Positions 34,730 to 44,374 of a stretch of 64,000 bases of DNA are shown piece by piece. The stretch's first letter is position 1. Every line of letters begins with the position of its first letter. The translations under genes were made by a program, and so were the position numbers. The notes under the pieces were generated by a model. It was not told the origin of the DNA. It was given only the letters and a program-made list of their open reading frames with translations, and made no database searches. This DNA is from an uncultured Burkholderiaceae bacterium (lineage in GTDB: Bacteria > Pseudomonadota > Gammaproteobacteria > Burkholderiales > Burkholderiaceae_B), in NCBI GenBank assembly GCA_937888805.1, contig CALBEY010000039.1, positions 1 to 64,000 on the forward strand, written 5' to 3'.

Positions 34730-35191
34730 ATGAGCATCATAGAAAACCGTAAAGCGTTTCATGAGTATTTCATCGATGAGCGCTTCGAAGCTGGCATGGT
34801 GCTTCAAGGCTGGGAAGTCAAAGGCATCAGGGCTGGTCGCGCCCAATTAAAAGAAAGCTATGTCGTGATCCTTCAGGGCGAGTTGTGGCTCTTGGGTATG
34901 CACATCAGCCCGCTGTCCTCGACCTCCACCCACGTGCTACCAAACGCCACGCGCACCAGAAAGTTACTGCTAAAAGCCGAAGAGATATCCAAATTGATTG
35001 GCAAAGTCGAACAACGCGGCTTTGCGCTCGTGCCCTTAAATCTGCACTATAAAAATGGGCGTATCAAGATAGATATCGCTTTGGCACGTGGCAAAAAGCA
35101 ACATGACAAACGCGATACAGCAGCCGATAAGGATTGGCAGCGCGAGCGTGAACGATTACTCAAACACGACACACGCCGTCAAGATAATTAA
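34730..35191 (+). CDS. smpB: SsrA-binding protein SmpB
   Basis: SmpB binds tmRNA and starts trans-translation on stalled ribosomes. The 153-residue protein starts with [18 protein letters not shown], contains [19 protein letters not shown] and [19 protein letters not shown], and has a basic C-terminal tail ([13 protein letters not shown]) that enters the ribosomal mRNA channel. The ssrA gene is not in this window. It converges on ppsA with an 11-base gap. Confidence 0.96.
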   Translation: MSIIENRKAFHEYFIDERFEAGMVLQGWEVKGIRAGRAQLKESYVVILQGELWLLGMHISPLSSTSTHVLPNATRTRKLLLKAEEISKLIGKVEQRGFALVPLNLHYKNGRIKIDIALARGKKQHDKRDTAADKDWQRERERLLKHDTRRQDN

Positions 35192-35202
35192 GCCGGCGCC
35201 GG

Positions 35203-37569
35203 TCAGTCGCCAGCGAGCTGCTTCCAAGTGTCGACCACGGTGTCAGGGTTCAACGATATCGACAAAATCCCTTCCGCTTTCAGCCACTGTGCAAAATCGG
35301 CATGATCGCTTGGCCCCTGCCCGCAAATGCCCACATACTTATTGGCTTTTAAGCAGGCTTGGATCGCGCGTTTCAACATGAACTTAACGGCGTCATCTCG
35401 CTCATCAAAATCAGCGGCTAAGAGTTCCATACCTGAATCACGATCCAATCCGAGCGTCAGCTGCGTCATGTCGTTTGAGCCGATAGAGAAACCATCAAAG
35501 TGCTCAAGAAACGCTTCGGCCAAAATGGCGTTTGAAGGCACTTCGCACATCATCACAACCCGAAGACCATTTTGACCGCGTTTCAACCCATGATTAGCCA
35601 GTAGGTCTATCACGCGTTTGGCCTGTGGGACGGTGCGAACAAAGGGCACCATCAATTCCATGTTAGTCAGTCCCATGTCATCACGCACTTTCCTAACTGC
35701 TTCGCACTCCATGCGGAAACACTCAGCAAAGTCACCCGCCAAATACCGCGAAGCACCACGGAAACCGAGCATTGGGTTTTCTTCTTCTGGCTCGTAGCGT
35801 GAACCACCAACGAGTTTCCTGTATTCATTGGACTTAAAGTCTGACAGTCTCACGATGACTGGCTTTGGATAGAATGCCGCGGCGATGGTTGCCATGCCCT
35901 CGGCAAGCTTCTCAACAAAGAAGGCGCGAGGGCTGGCGTAGCCGCGGGCAGCCGATTCGACAGCCAGTTTCAATTCATGATCAACATTAGGGTAGTCAAG
36001 AACCGCTTTGGGATGAATGCCGATGTTGTTGTTGATAATGAATTCTAGGCGAGCCAAACCCACGCCTTCGTTTGGAATTTGTGCAAAATCAAACGCCAGC
36101 TGGGGGTTGCCCACGTTCATCATGATTTTTAGATCAATCGGCGGCATTTCACCGCGCCGCACTTCCTCAACTTCAGTCTCAATCAGGCCATCGTAGATTC
36201 GGCCTTCATCGCCTTCGGCACAAGACACGGTGATTGATTGACCTTCACGAAGGACACTGGTTGCATCATCACAACCCACCACTGCTGGAATACCAAGCTC
36301 GCGGGCAATAATGGCGGCATGGCAAGTGCGCCCACCACGGTTGGTCACAATGGCCGCTGCGCGCTTCATGACGGGTTCCCAATTGGGGTCAGTCATGTCG
36401 GTGACCAAGACATCACCTGCCTGCACTTTGTCCATTTCGGAAATATCAGAAACCACGCGCACGGGACCCGCACCGATTTTTTGGCCAATTGCACGCCCAG
36501 TGATCAAAATATCACCCGTGGCTTTCAAGCGATAGCGTAGTTGAACATCGTGCTGTCCTTGCTGCGACTTAACGGTTTCGGGTCGGGCTTGCAAAATATA
36601 AATTTTGCCGTCTAAACCATCACGACCCCATTCGATGTCCATGGGGCGCTGATAGTGCTGCTCGATGATCACCGCGTATCGCGCCAGCTCGATCACATCG
36701 GCATCACTCAGTGAATAGCGATTGCGTTCCGAGACTGGTACTTCGACCGTGCGTACGGCGTGTCCACTGACGCGCTCAATGTCAAACGTCATTTTGAGCA
36801 GCTTTGAGCCGATTCGACGGCTCACAATGGGGTAGTGCCCCTGAGCAAGCGTTGGCTTAAACACATAAAACTCATCAGGATTCACGGCACCCTGCACCAC
36901 TGTCTCACCGAGGCCGTAAGAAGACGTAATAAAAACCACATCTGAGAAACCGGATTCCGTGTCGATGGTAAACATGACCCCAGCGCTACCACGGTCCGAG
37001 CGAACCATGCGCTGGATGCCGGCCGATAGCGCCACTTCAGCATGGGCATAGCCCTTGTGCACGCGGTAAGAGATCGCTCGATCGTTATAGAGCGACGCAA
37101 ACACGAGACGGATTTTGTCGATCACATCGTCGATGCCGACCACATTAAGGAAAGTTTCTTGCTGGCCTGCAAAAGAAGCGTCAGGCAAGTCCTCGGCTGT
37201 TGCCGAAGAGCGCACCGCAAAAGATCCCTGGCCGTCGGTGTCTAGCAAAGCAAAGGCAGTGCGAATATCTTGATCAAGTTTTGATGGCAACGGCGTTTGT
37301 TCGATCCACTGTCGGATCTCACGACCTGCCTCAGCGAGGGCGCGTACATCATCAGCGTCCAAAGCACTCAGGCGGTCAGCGATTTTTTTATCCAGGCCGG
37401 TTTGGGCCAAAAAGTCCCTAAAGGCTTGGGCCGTTGTGGCAAAACCACCGGGCACCCTAACGCCGGCATCAGATAACTGACTGATCATTTCGCCTAAAGA
37501 AGCATTCTTGCCCCCAACCGTATCAACATCCGTCATCCGGAGTTGTTCAAATGGTAGAACATATGACAT
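35203..37569 (-). CDS. ppsA: Phosphoenolpyruvate synthase
   Basis: PEP synthase makes phosphoenolpyruvate from pyruvate and ATP for gluconeogenesis. The 788-residue protein has the ATP-grasp N-domain ([30 protein letters not shown]), the phosphohistidine motif [17 protein letters not shown] with His417, and the C-terminal PEP-binding barrel ([19 protein letters not shown]). Thr415, two residues before the His, fits the Thr that PpsR proteins phosphorylate to switch the enzyme off. The ppsR gene lies divergently 204 bases away. The full-length gene is intact. Confidence 0.96.
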   Translation of the reverse strand: MSYVLPFEQLRMTDVDTVGGKNASLGEMISQLSDAGVRVPGGFATTAQAFRDFLAQTGLDKKIADRLSALDADDVRALAEAGREIRQWIEQTPLPSKLDQDIRTAFALLDTDGQGSFAVRSSATAEDLPDASFAGQQETFLNVVGIDDVIDKIRLVFASLYNDRAISYRVHKGYAHAEVALSAGIQRMVRSDRGSAGVMFTIDTESGFSDVVFITSSYGLGETVVQGAVNPDEFYVFKPTLAQGHYPIVSRRIGSKLLKMTFDIERVSGHAVRTVEVPVSERNRYSLSDADVIELARYAVIIEQHYQRPMDIEWGRDGLDGKIYILQARPETVKSQQGQHDVQLRYRLKATGDILITGRAIGQKIGAGPVRVVSDISEMDKVQAGDVLVTDMTDPNWEPVMKRAAAIVTNRGGRTCHAAIIARELGIPAVVGCDDATSVLREGQSITVSCAEGDEGRIYDGLIETEVEEVRRGEMPPIDLKIMMNVGNPQLAFDFAQIPNEGVGLARLEFIINNNIGIHPKAVLDYPNVDHELKLAVESAARGYASPRAFFVEKLAEGMATIAAAFYPKPVIVRLSDFKSNEYRKLVGGSRYEPEEENPMLGFRGASRYLAGDFAECFRMECEAVRKVRDDMGLTNMELMVPFVRTVPQAKRVIDLLANHGLKRGQNGLRVVMMCEVPSNAILAEAFLEHFDGFSIGSNDMTQLTLGLDRDSGMELLAADFDERDDAVKFMLKRAIQACLKANKYVGICGQGPSDHADFAQWLKAEGILSISLNPDTVVDTWKQLAGD

Positions 37570-37773
37570 GAAGTCACCCTTTTACAATCAATGGAAAGCG
37601 AGTTTGGTCAATGCTCACCCAGTGGATGACGCTGTTCGGTGATACGCTGACCAAACTAGCCTTGAGTCACGCCACTTCCAAAGACTGAAAAATGGCTAAA
37701 TTGGTTGTAAGGTTCAGTTTATGTTGCACTGCATTGTACAACCGTCGAATGATCTTTAAGGACTGTTTTTCTG

Positions 37774-38646
37774 ATGAACGACTCCAAGCAAATCAAGGCC
37801 TCAAACGCGGCTGCCACTCCAAATATTGAACGGACTGTTTTTATCGTTTCCGATGGTACCGGCATTACCGCTGAGACCTTCAGCCATTCGGTGCTATCGC
37901 AGTTTGAGAGTGTTCAATTCAAGCAAGTCAGGGTGCCATTCGTAGACACACTTGAGAAAGCTGATTTGGTGGTGCAACGCATAAACCATGTGGCCAACAC
38001 ACTTGAAGGTCAACCGATCGCGTTCATCACGTTGGTCGACCCGGTCATTTCTACACGCATCAAAACAGCTAATGCATTGTTTCTAGACCTCTTTGCTGGT
38101 TTTGTTGAACCACTTGAGCAGAGCTTGGGCATACGTTCGAGCCACTCCGTGGGTAAATCACACAAAGGCGGCAGTTCTACGCAGTACCGAAATCGAATTG
38201 ATGCCATCAACTACAGCTTGGCCCATGACGACGGGCAATTCATCAAAGGCTTGGCACAGGCCGATGTGATTTTGGTGGGTGTTTCACGTTGCGGTAAAAC
38301 CCCCACCAGTTTGTACTTGGCCATGCAGTACGGTGTGAAAGCAGCCAATTTTCCGTTAATACCAGAAGATTTTGAGCGTGGTGCTTTACCCAAAACTCTC
38401 CATCCCTTTCGTGAAAAACTGTTTGGCTTGACCATCCAACCTGAGCGTTTGTCTGAAGTCAGGAAAGAAAGAAGGCCTGGTAGCCAATATGCCACGCTCG
38501 AGCAGTGCCGCTATGAGGTCGATCAAGCCGAGCGCCTCATGCGCATTGAGACGATTCCCTCTCTATCAACAACAACCAAATCGATCGAGGAAATTTCAAC
38601 GACCATTTTGCAAGAAATTAAGCTCGATCATCACACCGGTTACTGA
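37774..38646 (+). CDS. ppsR: PEP synthetase regulatory protein (kinase/pyrophosphorylase)
   Basis: The 290-residue protein belongs to the DUF299 family, which switches PEP synthase off by ADP-dependent phosphorylation and on by phosphate-dependent removal. It opens with the characteristic VFIVSDGTGITAETFSHSVL and has the P-loop GVSRCGKTPTSLYLA at about 169-183, followed by NFPLIPEDFE. It is divergent from its target ppsA. The stop overlaps the convergent methyltransferase gene by seven bases. Confidence 0.95.
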   Translation: MNDSKQIKASNAAATPNIERTVFIVSDGTGITAETFSHSVLSQFESVQFKQVRVPFVDTLEKADLVVQRINHVANTLEGQPIAFITLVDPVISTRIKTANALFLDLFAGFVEPLEQSLGIRSSHSVGKSHKGGSSTQYRNRIDAINYSLAHDDGQFIKGLAQADVILVGVSRCGKTPTSLYLAMQYGVKAANFPLIPEDFERGALPKTLHPFREKLFGLTIQPERLSEVRKERRPGSQYATLEQCRYEVDQAERLMRIETIPSLSTTTKSIEEISTTILQEIKLDHHTGY

Positions 38647-39437
38647 TCCTGCCGATGTTGACGCCGCTGTTCAAAAAGGCAAATTGCGGCTGTCGAGGCG
38701 ACATTTAAAGACTCAATGGCCGGTTGCGCGTGTTCGATTCGGATGCGTTGATCGGCCATGGCCAGTAAATCGGGTGCGATCCCCTGTCCTTCGTTCCCAA
38801 AAACCCAAATCGCCTGCTCGGGCAAGGCCGTCTCAAAAAGTGATGCCGAGGCATCCAACGCCGTCGCTAGCACCGGCAGCCTGTCATTAGACACCGACTC
38901 CTGAGCCAGCAAGGCTGACAAGTCGGTTGCTTCGTGAATCTGCAACACAAAATGGGCACCTTGAGCGCTACGCAGCACTTTGGGAGACCAGACCGCTGCT
39001 GTGCCAGGTGAACAAATGACTTGTGTGGTGCCGGCCGCCGCACAGGTTCGCAAAATCGTGCCAACGTTACCCGGGTCTTGGATGCGGTCTAACAATACCG
39101 TGGTGCGGTCCAATCGCACCGACAAAGGGGCCGCTGGCGTTGGCGCGACCATGAGCACCCCTTGATGGGACTGAACTGACGAAATCGAATCAAATAAATC
39201 GTGACTCAGACAAATCTGTTGTTCTGGCTCAACGCCCTCGCGCAAGGCTTCTATAGCTGGGTCGCCGAGTCGAGAGGCATCGAAAATGAGCCACGTCAGG
39301 CCTGTTTGATGAGCTTGCCACATTTGGCATAGATGCGGTCCTTCAAGCCAAATCAGTTCGTCAAGCTTTCCGGCGACACGAAATTGCCGCTGCAGTGTTT
39401 TGTAGAGAGGATTGGCACGGGACTCAATCACTTTCAT
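38640..39437 (-). CDS. SpoU/TrmH family RNA 2'-O-methyltransferase
   Basis: The 265-residue protein is a SPOUT methyltransferase that uses S-adenosylmethionine to methylate a ribose in rRNA or tRNA. It has an N-terminal substrate-binding domain ([15 protein letters not shown]) and the three SPOUT motifs: [36 protein letters not shown] and [20 protein letters not shown]. The target base cannot be deduced. It overlaps rnhB by four bases and is the last gene of the long rpsB-lpxB-rnhB block. Confidence 0.92.
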   Translation of the reverse strand: MKVIESRANPLYKTLQRQFRVAGKLDELIWLEGPHLCQMWQAHQTGLTWLIFDASRLGDPAIEALREGVEPEQQICLSHDLFDSISSVQSHQGVLMVAPTPAAPLSVRLDRTTVLLDRIQDPGNVGTILRTCAAAGTTQVICSPGTAAVWSPKVLRSAQGAHFVLQIHEATDLSALLAQESVSNDRLPVLATALDASASLFETALPEQAIWVFGNEGQGIAPDLLAMADQRIRIEHAQPAIESLNVASTAAICLFEQRRQHRQDQ

Positions 39438-40009
39438 GGTTTGGCCCAGTCGCGTACTGGTGCGAAGCTGCGCCGATGCGCCGAACAGGGGCCAAACGCG
39501 CGCAACCGCTCTATGTGCAGTGCCGTGCCATAGCCTTTGTGTTGGTCAAAGCCATAATCGGGGTAGATCTCATGCAGCTGCATGACCGAGGCATCGCGTG
39601 CGGTTTTGGCGAGAATAGACGCCGCTGAAATCGCCGCAATCGTGAGATCACCTTTGATGATGGTTTGCACCGACATTGGTAATTGAGGCGCGCGGTTACC
39701 ATCGACAAGGACCAAAGATGGTCTCAAGGACAGCAGTTGCACCGCCCTTTGCATCGCTAGCATGGTCGCTTGCAAGATATTTAGCGTGTCAATTTCAGCC
39801 ACATCGGCGCTGGCAACAGCCCAAGCCAAGGCTTGCGACTTAATGGTCACTGCCAACGTTTCACGACGTTTTGGTGACAATTTTTTTGAATCAGCAAGCC
39901 CCGCAATGGGTCTTTCCGGATCAAGAATGACTGCACTGGCATAAACGGAACCGGCAAGTGGACCGCGTCCTGCTTCATCCACACCGGCAGTCAATCCATC
40001 AGGGCTCAC
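39434..40009 (-). CDS. rnhB: Ribonuclease HII
   Basis: RNase HII removes ribonucleotides from DNA and RNA-DNA hybrids. The 191-residue protein has the catalytic segment [20 protein letters not shown] (Asp and Glu ligands), LVDGNRAPQ with the third acid, and the conserved [13 protein letters not shown]. It overlaps lpxB by four bases upstream and the SpoU gene by four bases downstream. Confidence 0.96.
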   Translation of the reverse strand: MSPDGLTAGVDEAGRGPLAGSVYASAVILDPERPIAGLADSKKLSPKRRETLAVTIKSQALAWAVASADVAEIDTLNILQATMLAMQRAVQLLSLRPSLVLVDGNRAPQLPMSVQTIIKGDLTIAAISAASILAKTARDASVMQLHEIYPDYGFDQHKGYGTALHIERLRAFGPCSAHRRSFAPVRDWAKP

Positions 40010-41193
40010 GTTGAGCGCCCTAAGACTTGCACGATGGCCTCAGCCGCCCGTTTTGCCGTGCCGCAACGCAAGGTTTGGTGTAGCGCCTGAAACTTGGTCT
40101 GAATCGCTGCCTGCTGGGCTTTGTCTTGCCACAAGGCCCAGAAGCTGTCAGCCAGCTTTTCAGGAGTGGCGTCGTCTTGCAAAAGCTCGGGCACCACAAA
40201 CTCTCGGCTTAAGACATTTGGGAGACCAACCCAGGGAAGCAAGGGTTTGTCTTGGCCTGACTTCCACGCCATGATGCGCCGCATCCAAGGCGAGAGCACA
40301 TAGCTGATGATCATCGGACGCTTAAAGAGGGCTGTTTCCAATGTTGCCGTACCACTGGTGACCATAGCCATGTCGCAAGCAGCCAAGGCTTGCCAAGACA
40401 GGGGCATGGCGTTACTGGCTTGAACCAATGAAGGCGTCAGTACTTTCAATTGCGCAACAGGATATTGATCAAGTGCCGCTTGGAATTCGGCTTGGCGCTG
40501 TTCGTTCACCATGGGAACCACAAAAACCAATGACGGATCACGCTGGGCTAACGTTTGCGCAGCCCTCAAAAAGCGTGGCGCCATTAAGCGGATTTCAGAG
40601 GCGCGACTACCCGGTAAAACCGCAATCACGCGGGCGTCGTCGGGCACACCAATCAACCGCCGTGCAGCGAGTTGATCAGGTTCAAAATCAATGGCATCTG
40701 CCAAGGGATGACCCACGTACGTTACGGGAATACCCTCTTTCTCGTAAATTTCAACTTCAAATGGAAACAGCACCAACATGTGCGAGACAGCCTCGCGAAT
40801 TTGTTGAATCCGCTCGTAGCGCCACGCCCAAATGGAGGGGCCCACAAAGTGGACGGTTGGAATGCCGTGGCGCCTAAGTTTGAGCGCCAAGCGCAGATTA
40901 AAGTCTGGCGCATCAACCCCAAGAAAGAGGTCTGGGGCTTCTGTCAGCCATCGCTGACTGATACGACGGTAGATCGAGACCAATCGCGGTAGGTTTTTAA
41001 TGGCATCAACGTATCCAAAAACCGACAGTGCATTCATCGGTTCCCAAATGTCTAGGCCTGCAGCTTTGAGTTGCGGCCCGCCAATGCCACTGGCCAAAAG
41101 GTCTGGGCACTTTTCTTGGATACCTTGCAGAACCTTTGCGGCAATCAGATCGCCAGAGGGTTCGCCAGCGACAAGGCCCAAGCGCAGCGTCAT
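40006..41193 (-). CDS. lpxB: Lipid-A-disaccharide synthase
   Basis: LpxB joins UDP-diacylglucosamine and lipid X to form the lipid A disaccharide at the inner membrane. The 395-residue protein starts [20 protein letters not shown] and contains the GT19 signatures [32 protein letters not shown] and [13 protein letters not shown]. It overlaps lpxA by four bases and rnhB by four bases. Confidence 0.96.
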   Translation of the reverse strand: MTLRLGLVAGEPSGDLIAAKVLQGIQEKCPDLLASGIGGPQLKAAGLDIWEPMNALSVFGYVDAIKNLPRLVSIYRRISQRWLTEAPDLFLGVDAPDFNLRLALKLRRHGIPTVHFVGPSIWAWRYERIQQIREAVSHMLVLFPFEVEIYEKEGIPVTYVGHPLADAIDFEPDQLAARRLIGVPDDARVIAVLPGSRASEIRLMAPRFLRAAQTLAQRDPSLVFVVPMVNEQRQAEFQAALDQYPVAQLKVLTPSLVQASNAMPLSWQALAACDMAMVTSGTATLETALFKRPMIISYVLSPWMRRIMAWKSGQDKPLLPWVGLPNVLSREFVVPELLQDDATPEKLADSFWALWQDKAQQAAIQTKFQALHQTLRCGTAKRAAEAIVQVLGRST

Positions 41194-41984
41194 GGACGAA
41201 TAATGCCCCGAGTGCTGCTATCCAGAAAGTTCAGTAACGTTTCTAGCACGGGTGCAATGACTGGCTCAGCTGCTTGTCGCTCTCTGAGCTGCGCTCGGGC
41301 TTGGTCCAGCGACAGGCCTCGACGGTAAATGACCTTGTAGGCATCACGAAGTGCCGAAATGGCTTCTGGCGTAAATCCACGGCGCTTTAGTCCTTCCGCA
41401 TTGATGCCAACGGGTATGCAGGGGTTACCTGATCCCATGACAAACGGTGGTACATCCATGTGCAGCGCGCTGGAACCACCGACCATGCTGTGCGAACCGA
41501 TCTTACCGAACTGGTGCACAGCAGCCAAGCCACCCACAATAGCCCAGTCTCCAATGTGAACATGGCCACCCATTTGTACACCATTGGCCAAGATCGTGTG
41601 ACTGCCGACTTGGCAGTCATGGGCAATATGGACATAAGCCATTATCCAATTATCAGACCCGATCCGTGTGACCCCAACGTCTTGTGTCGTACCCGTGTTC
41701 ATGGTGACGTATTCACGCACCATATTGCGATCACCAATCTCGAGTCGCGTGGGTTCACCGGCGTATTTTTTGTCCTGAGGCATGCCCCCAACACTGCAAA
41801 AGCGATAAAACGTGTTGTCTCGCCCAATGGTTGTGTGTCCATCGATCATGCAGTGGGCACCAACCGAGCTGCCCGCAGCAATCGTGACGTTGGGCCCGAT
41901 GATGGCATAAGGCCCAACAGTGACGCTTTCATGCAACTGAGCGCCTGAATCCACAATAGCCGTCGGATGAATGTTTATTGTCAT
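41190..41984 (-). CDS. lpxA: UDP-N-acetylglucosamine acyltransferase
   Basis: LpxA adds the first 3-hydroxyacyl chain to UDP-GlcNAc in lipid A synthesis. The 264-residue protein is a left-handed beta helix of hexapeptide repeats from [17 protein letters not shown] onward, with the catalytic His in [15 protein letters not shown] and a helical C-terminus. The ATG at 41984 overlaps the fabZ stop (ATGA). An ATG at 42011 further upstream would lie inside fabZ and adds non-family residues. Confidence 0.96.
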   Translation of the reverse strand: MTINIHPTAIVDSGAQLHESVTVGPYAIIGPNVTIAAGSSVGAHCMIDGHTTIGRDNTFYRFCSVGGMPQDKKYAGEPTRLEIGDRNMVREYVTMNTGTTQDVGVTRIGSDNWIMAYVHIAHDCQVGSHTILANGVQMGGHVHIGDWAIVGGLAAVHQFGKIGSHSMVGGSSALHMDVPPFVMGSGNPCIPVGINAEGLKRRGFTPEAISALRDAYKVIYRRGLSLDQARAQLRERQAAEPVIAPVLETLLNFLDSSTRGIIRP

Positions 41985-42436
41985 TGAGGGCTCGCTGGAC
42001 GGATTGCACACATCAGTTTTGCACTTGCGACCTCTTGATCATCGACGAGTGCGACAGCTTGATATTTGCAAATCGTACGGCTCAAACGCTCAGCGATGAC
42101 TTTCAAATGCAACTGATCCCCCGGAACAACGGGGCGTCTGAAGCGTGCCCCATCGATGCCAACAAAGTAGTAAAGCAACTCTTCATCTGACGCTTTAAGT
42201 CCCGTTTCGTCAACAAAAGAAAAGAGGGCGGCAGCTTGCGCCATCGCCTCTAATATCATGACACCGGGCATGACGGGATATTGAGGGAAGTGGCCCGTAA
42301 AAAAGGGTTCGTTGATGGTGACATTCTTGATCGCGTGAATTGACTTGCTAGGAACCATGTCCAAAACTCGATCGACAAGAAGCATTGGGTAGCGATGGGG
42401 GATTCGATCAAGAATGGCTTTGATATCTAGTTGCAT
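41981..42436 (-). CDS. fabZ: 3-hydroxyacyl-ACP dehydratase FabZ
   Basis: FabZ dehydrates 3-hydroxyacyl-ACP in fatty acid synthesis and competes with LpxA for the same substrate. The 151-residue protein starts [20 protein letters not shown] and has the active-site [20 protein letters not shown] with the catalytic His and Glu. ATG at 42436 follows AGGA; seven codons of open frame upstream are not family-like. It lies between lpxD and lpxA. Confidence 0.96.
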   Translation of the reverse strand: MQLDIKAILDRIPHRYPMLLVDRVLDMVPSKSIHAIKNVTINEPFFTGHFPQYPVMPGVMILEAMAQAAALFSFVDETGLKASDEELLYYFVGIDGARFRRPVVPGDQLHLKVIAERLSRTICKYQAVALVDDQEVASAKLMCAIRPASPQ

Positions 42437-42554
42437 GAAGAGTCCTAGTAAGGGCAAACGATAGCGTTTGCATTAAATTCTATTCAAATTAAGCCGATTG
42501 GTGTTGGATGCAAGCACAACCAAGACCGTATTAAGTCTTGCTTGGTAAAAAGGC
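42437..42554 (-). other. lpxD-fabZ intercistronic gap with two hairpins
   Basis: In this 118-base gap GCAAACG (42454-42460) pairs with CGTTTGC (42465-42471) around four bases, and CAAGAC (42521-42526) pairs with GTCTTG (42535-42540). Neither is followed by a T-run on the minus strand. It is the largest gap in the lpx part of the block. Confidence 0.5.
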
Positions 42555-43655
42555 TTAGTTTCTCTCTAATTTGCGCAGACGTTTACGCAGGTCTGACAAT
42601 TGACCAATCACGGCGGCATTGCGCTGCCAATTGGCATGGGGTGCCGCTGGCAAAACACCCGTGTATCGACCAGGCTTATCAATATCGGTGGTAATTGCCG
42701 TACCCCCAGAAATGTGCACATCATCACCGATGGTCAAGTGTCCTGACAACATAGACGCCCCTCCAATGGTGCAGCGAGCGCCAATTTTGGTGGAGCCAGC
42801 GATACCGACGCAGGCTGCCATGGCAGTGTGGTCACCAATTTGGCAGTTGTGGGCAATCATAATCTGATTGTCAATTTTGACACCATTGCCGATCACGGTA
42901 TCCTCGAGCGCGCCGCGGTCGATGGTGGTGTTGGCACCGATCTCAACGTCGTGACCGATTCGTACGCCGCCAAGCTGTGCAATTTTGCCCCATGCACCTT
43001 TGCCCGCGGCTGGATTGGGCGCAAAACCAAAACCATCAGCGCCCAAGACCACACCGCAATGGATAAGACCACGCTCACCGATGAAGACTCGATCATAACA
43101 ACGCACCCCAGGGTTCAAGACCGTGTCTCGACCAATGTTGCAATCACTGCCCAAAACGGTGTGCGCTCGGATTTGTACACCCTCGTTGATGCATGTTCTG
43201 GCGCCGATAATCACATACGGCTCAATGATCGCTGAAGGGGAAATGACTGCCGAGGCGTCGATGATGGCTGTTGGGTGAATGCCACCCATTCGGCTTGGCT
43301 GACGCGCTTGGTCAAACCAGCGGGCAACCAAAGCGTAAAAAAGATATGGCTGAGAACAAATGATTTGTCCAAACCCTTTGGCCTGGCAGATTGCTTCATT
43401 AGCCCGAGCAAGTTCAGGGGTCATGATGACCGCACAGGCCAAGGTATTTTCCAATTCGGACTGATATTTCGGGGTAACGATGAAAGAAATTTCATGCACA
43501 CTAGCCGAGCCCAAAGGACCAATACCTTGGATCGGATGCGTCGCTGCATGCTGAGCACCGACTTGCCATGTCGTCACCAGCGCTTGAGACTCTGGTATGG
43601 CTTGAAGAAGTTGCTCAAGTGATGGCGAGTCAGCGGCATCAAGTATCACAGGCAT
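42555..43655 (-). CDS. lpxD: UDP-3-O-(3-hydroxyacyl)glucosamine N-acyltransferase
   Basis: LpxD adds the N-linked hydroxyacyl chain in lipid A synthesis. The 366-residue protein has a uridine-binding N-domain, about ten hexapeptide coils (IHPTAIIDASAVISPSAIIE onward), the catalytic His in IMIAHNCQIGDH, and a helical C-terminus (RNAAVIGQLSDLRKRLRKLE). It follows skp by 38 bases, the usual bamA-skp-lpxD-fabZ-lpxA-lpxB order. Confidence 0.96.
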   Translation of the reverse strand: MPVILDAADSPSLEQLLQAIPESQALVTTWQVGAQHAATHPIQGIGPLGSASVHEISFIVTPKYQSELENTLACAVIMTPELARANEAICQAKGFGQIICSQPYLFYALVARWFDQARQPSRMGGIHPTAIIDASAVISPSAIIEPYVIIGARTCINEGVQIRAHTVLGSDCNIGRDTVLNPGVRCYDRVFIGERGLIHCGVVLGADGFGFAPNPAAGKGAWGKIAQLGGVRIGHDVEIGANTTIDRGALEDTVIGNGVKIDNQIMIAHNCQIGDHTAMAACVGIAGSTKIGARCTIGGASMLSGHLTIGDDVHISGGTAITTDIDKPGRYTGVLPAAPHANWQRNAAVIGQLSDLRKRLRKLERN

Positions 43656-43693
43656 GGGATATTGCTACCGTAGAAGTACGTAAACAATAGGAC

Positions 43694-44308
43694 TCAGTTT
43701 AGTGCTTTGATCACTTTATCCGTGATGTCCACTCGAGGGCTGACAGTCACGGCGTCTTGTAAAATCAAGTCGTAATTTTCGGCTTCAGCAATATTTTTAA
43801 TCGCTGCATTGGCGCGTTCGATGATGATGGCAAACTCTTCGTTACGGCGCCGATTGAAATCCTCTTGAATTTCCCGTTGCTTACGCTGAACATCGGCATC
43901 AAGGTTGCCCAACTCACGTTGGCGACGGTTTCGATCGCTTTCAGCCAACACCGGCGCGTCTTTCTCAAAGGCTTGAACGCGTTTACGCAAGTCACCAACA
44001 AGTTTTTGCAGTTCGGCGTTGCGTTTTTCAAATTCAGCATCTATTTTTTCTTGAGCGACTTTGGCTGGTGCAGAGTCCAACAAGATGCGTTGGGTATTAA
44101 CAAAACCAACTTTCGTACCCACTTGCTCAGTAACTGCGCTGGCAGTAGCAGGTTTGGCGGTCACCGGCTTTGACTGGGCCAGGGCATCACCGGACCATCC
44201 TGCGGCCAAGAAAACTGAAACAATAACTGCCACCAAAGCCAATGGAGCCAAGTGGGTGTGGCTCGTTTGATTGAGCGATTCCGTGACCCGCGTTTGAAAA
44301 TCTGCCAT
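43694..44308 (-). CDS. skp: OmpH/Skp periplasmic chaperone
   Basis: Skp escorts unfolded outer-membrane proteins across the periplasm. The 204-residue protein has a signal peptide ending near GDALAQS after a rather long, 20-residue polar start, a Lys/Ala-rich linker, VGFVNTQRILLDSAPA, and a long charged coiled coil (about 85-165, with KRNAELQKLVGDLRKRVQAF and QRKQREIQEDFNRRRNEEF). It lies between bamA and lpxD. Confidence 0.92.
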   Translation of the reverse strand: MADFQTRVTESLNQTSHTHLAPLALVAVIVSVFLAAGWSGDALAQSKPVTAKPATASAVTEQVGTKVGFVNTQRILLDSAPAKVAQEKIDAEFEKRNAELQKLVGDLRKRVQAFEKDAPVLAESDRNRRQRELGNLDADVQRKQREIQEDFNRRRNEEFAIIIERANAAIKNIAEAENYDLILQDAVTVSPRVDITDKVIKALN

Positions 44309-44374
44309 TTCTAATTCACCATTTATTTTTAAACAATCACTAACGTCTCATCACATTGTGCCACTTTTACATGA

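Noticed and set aside
35192-35202. GC-rich self-complementary bases between smpB and ppsA considered as a terminator
   Set aside because: No loop of suitable size and no T-run on either strand.
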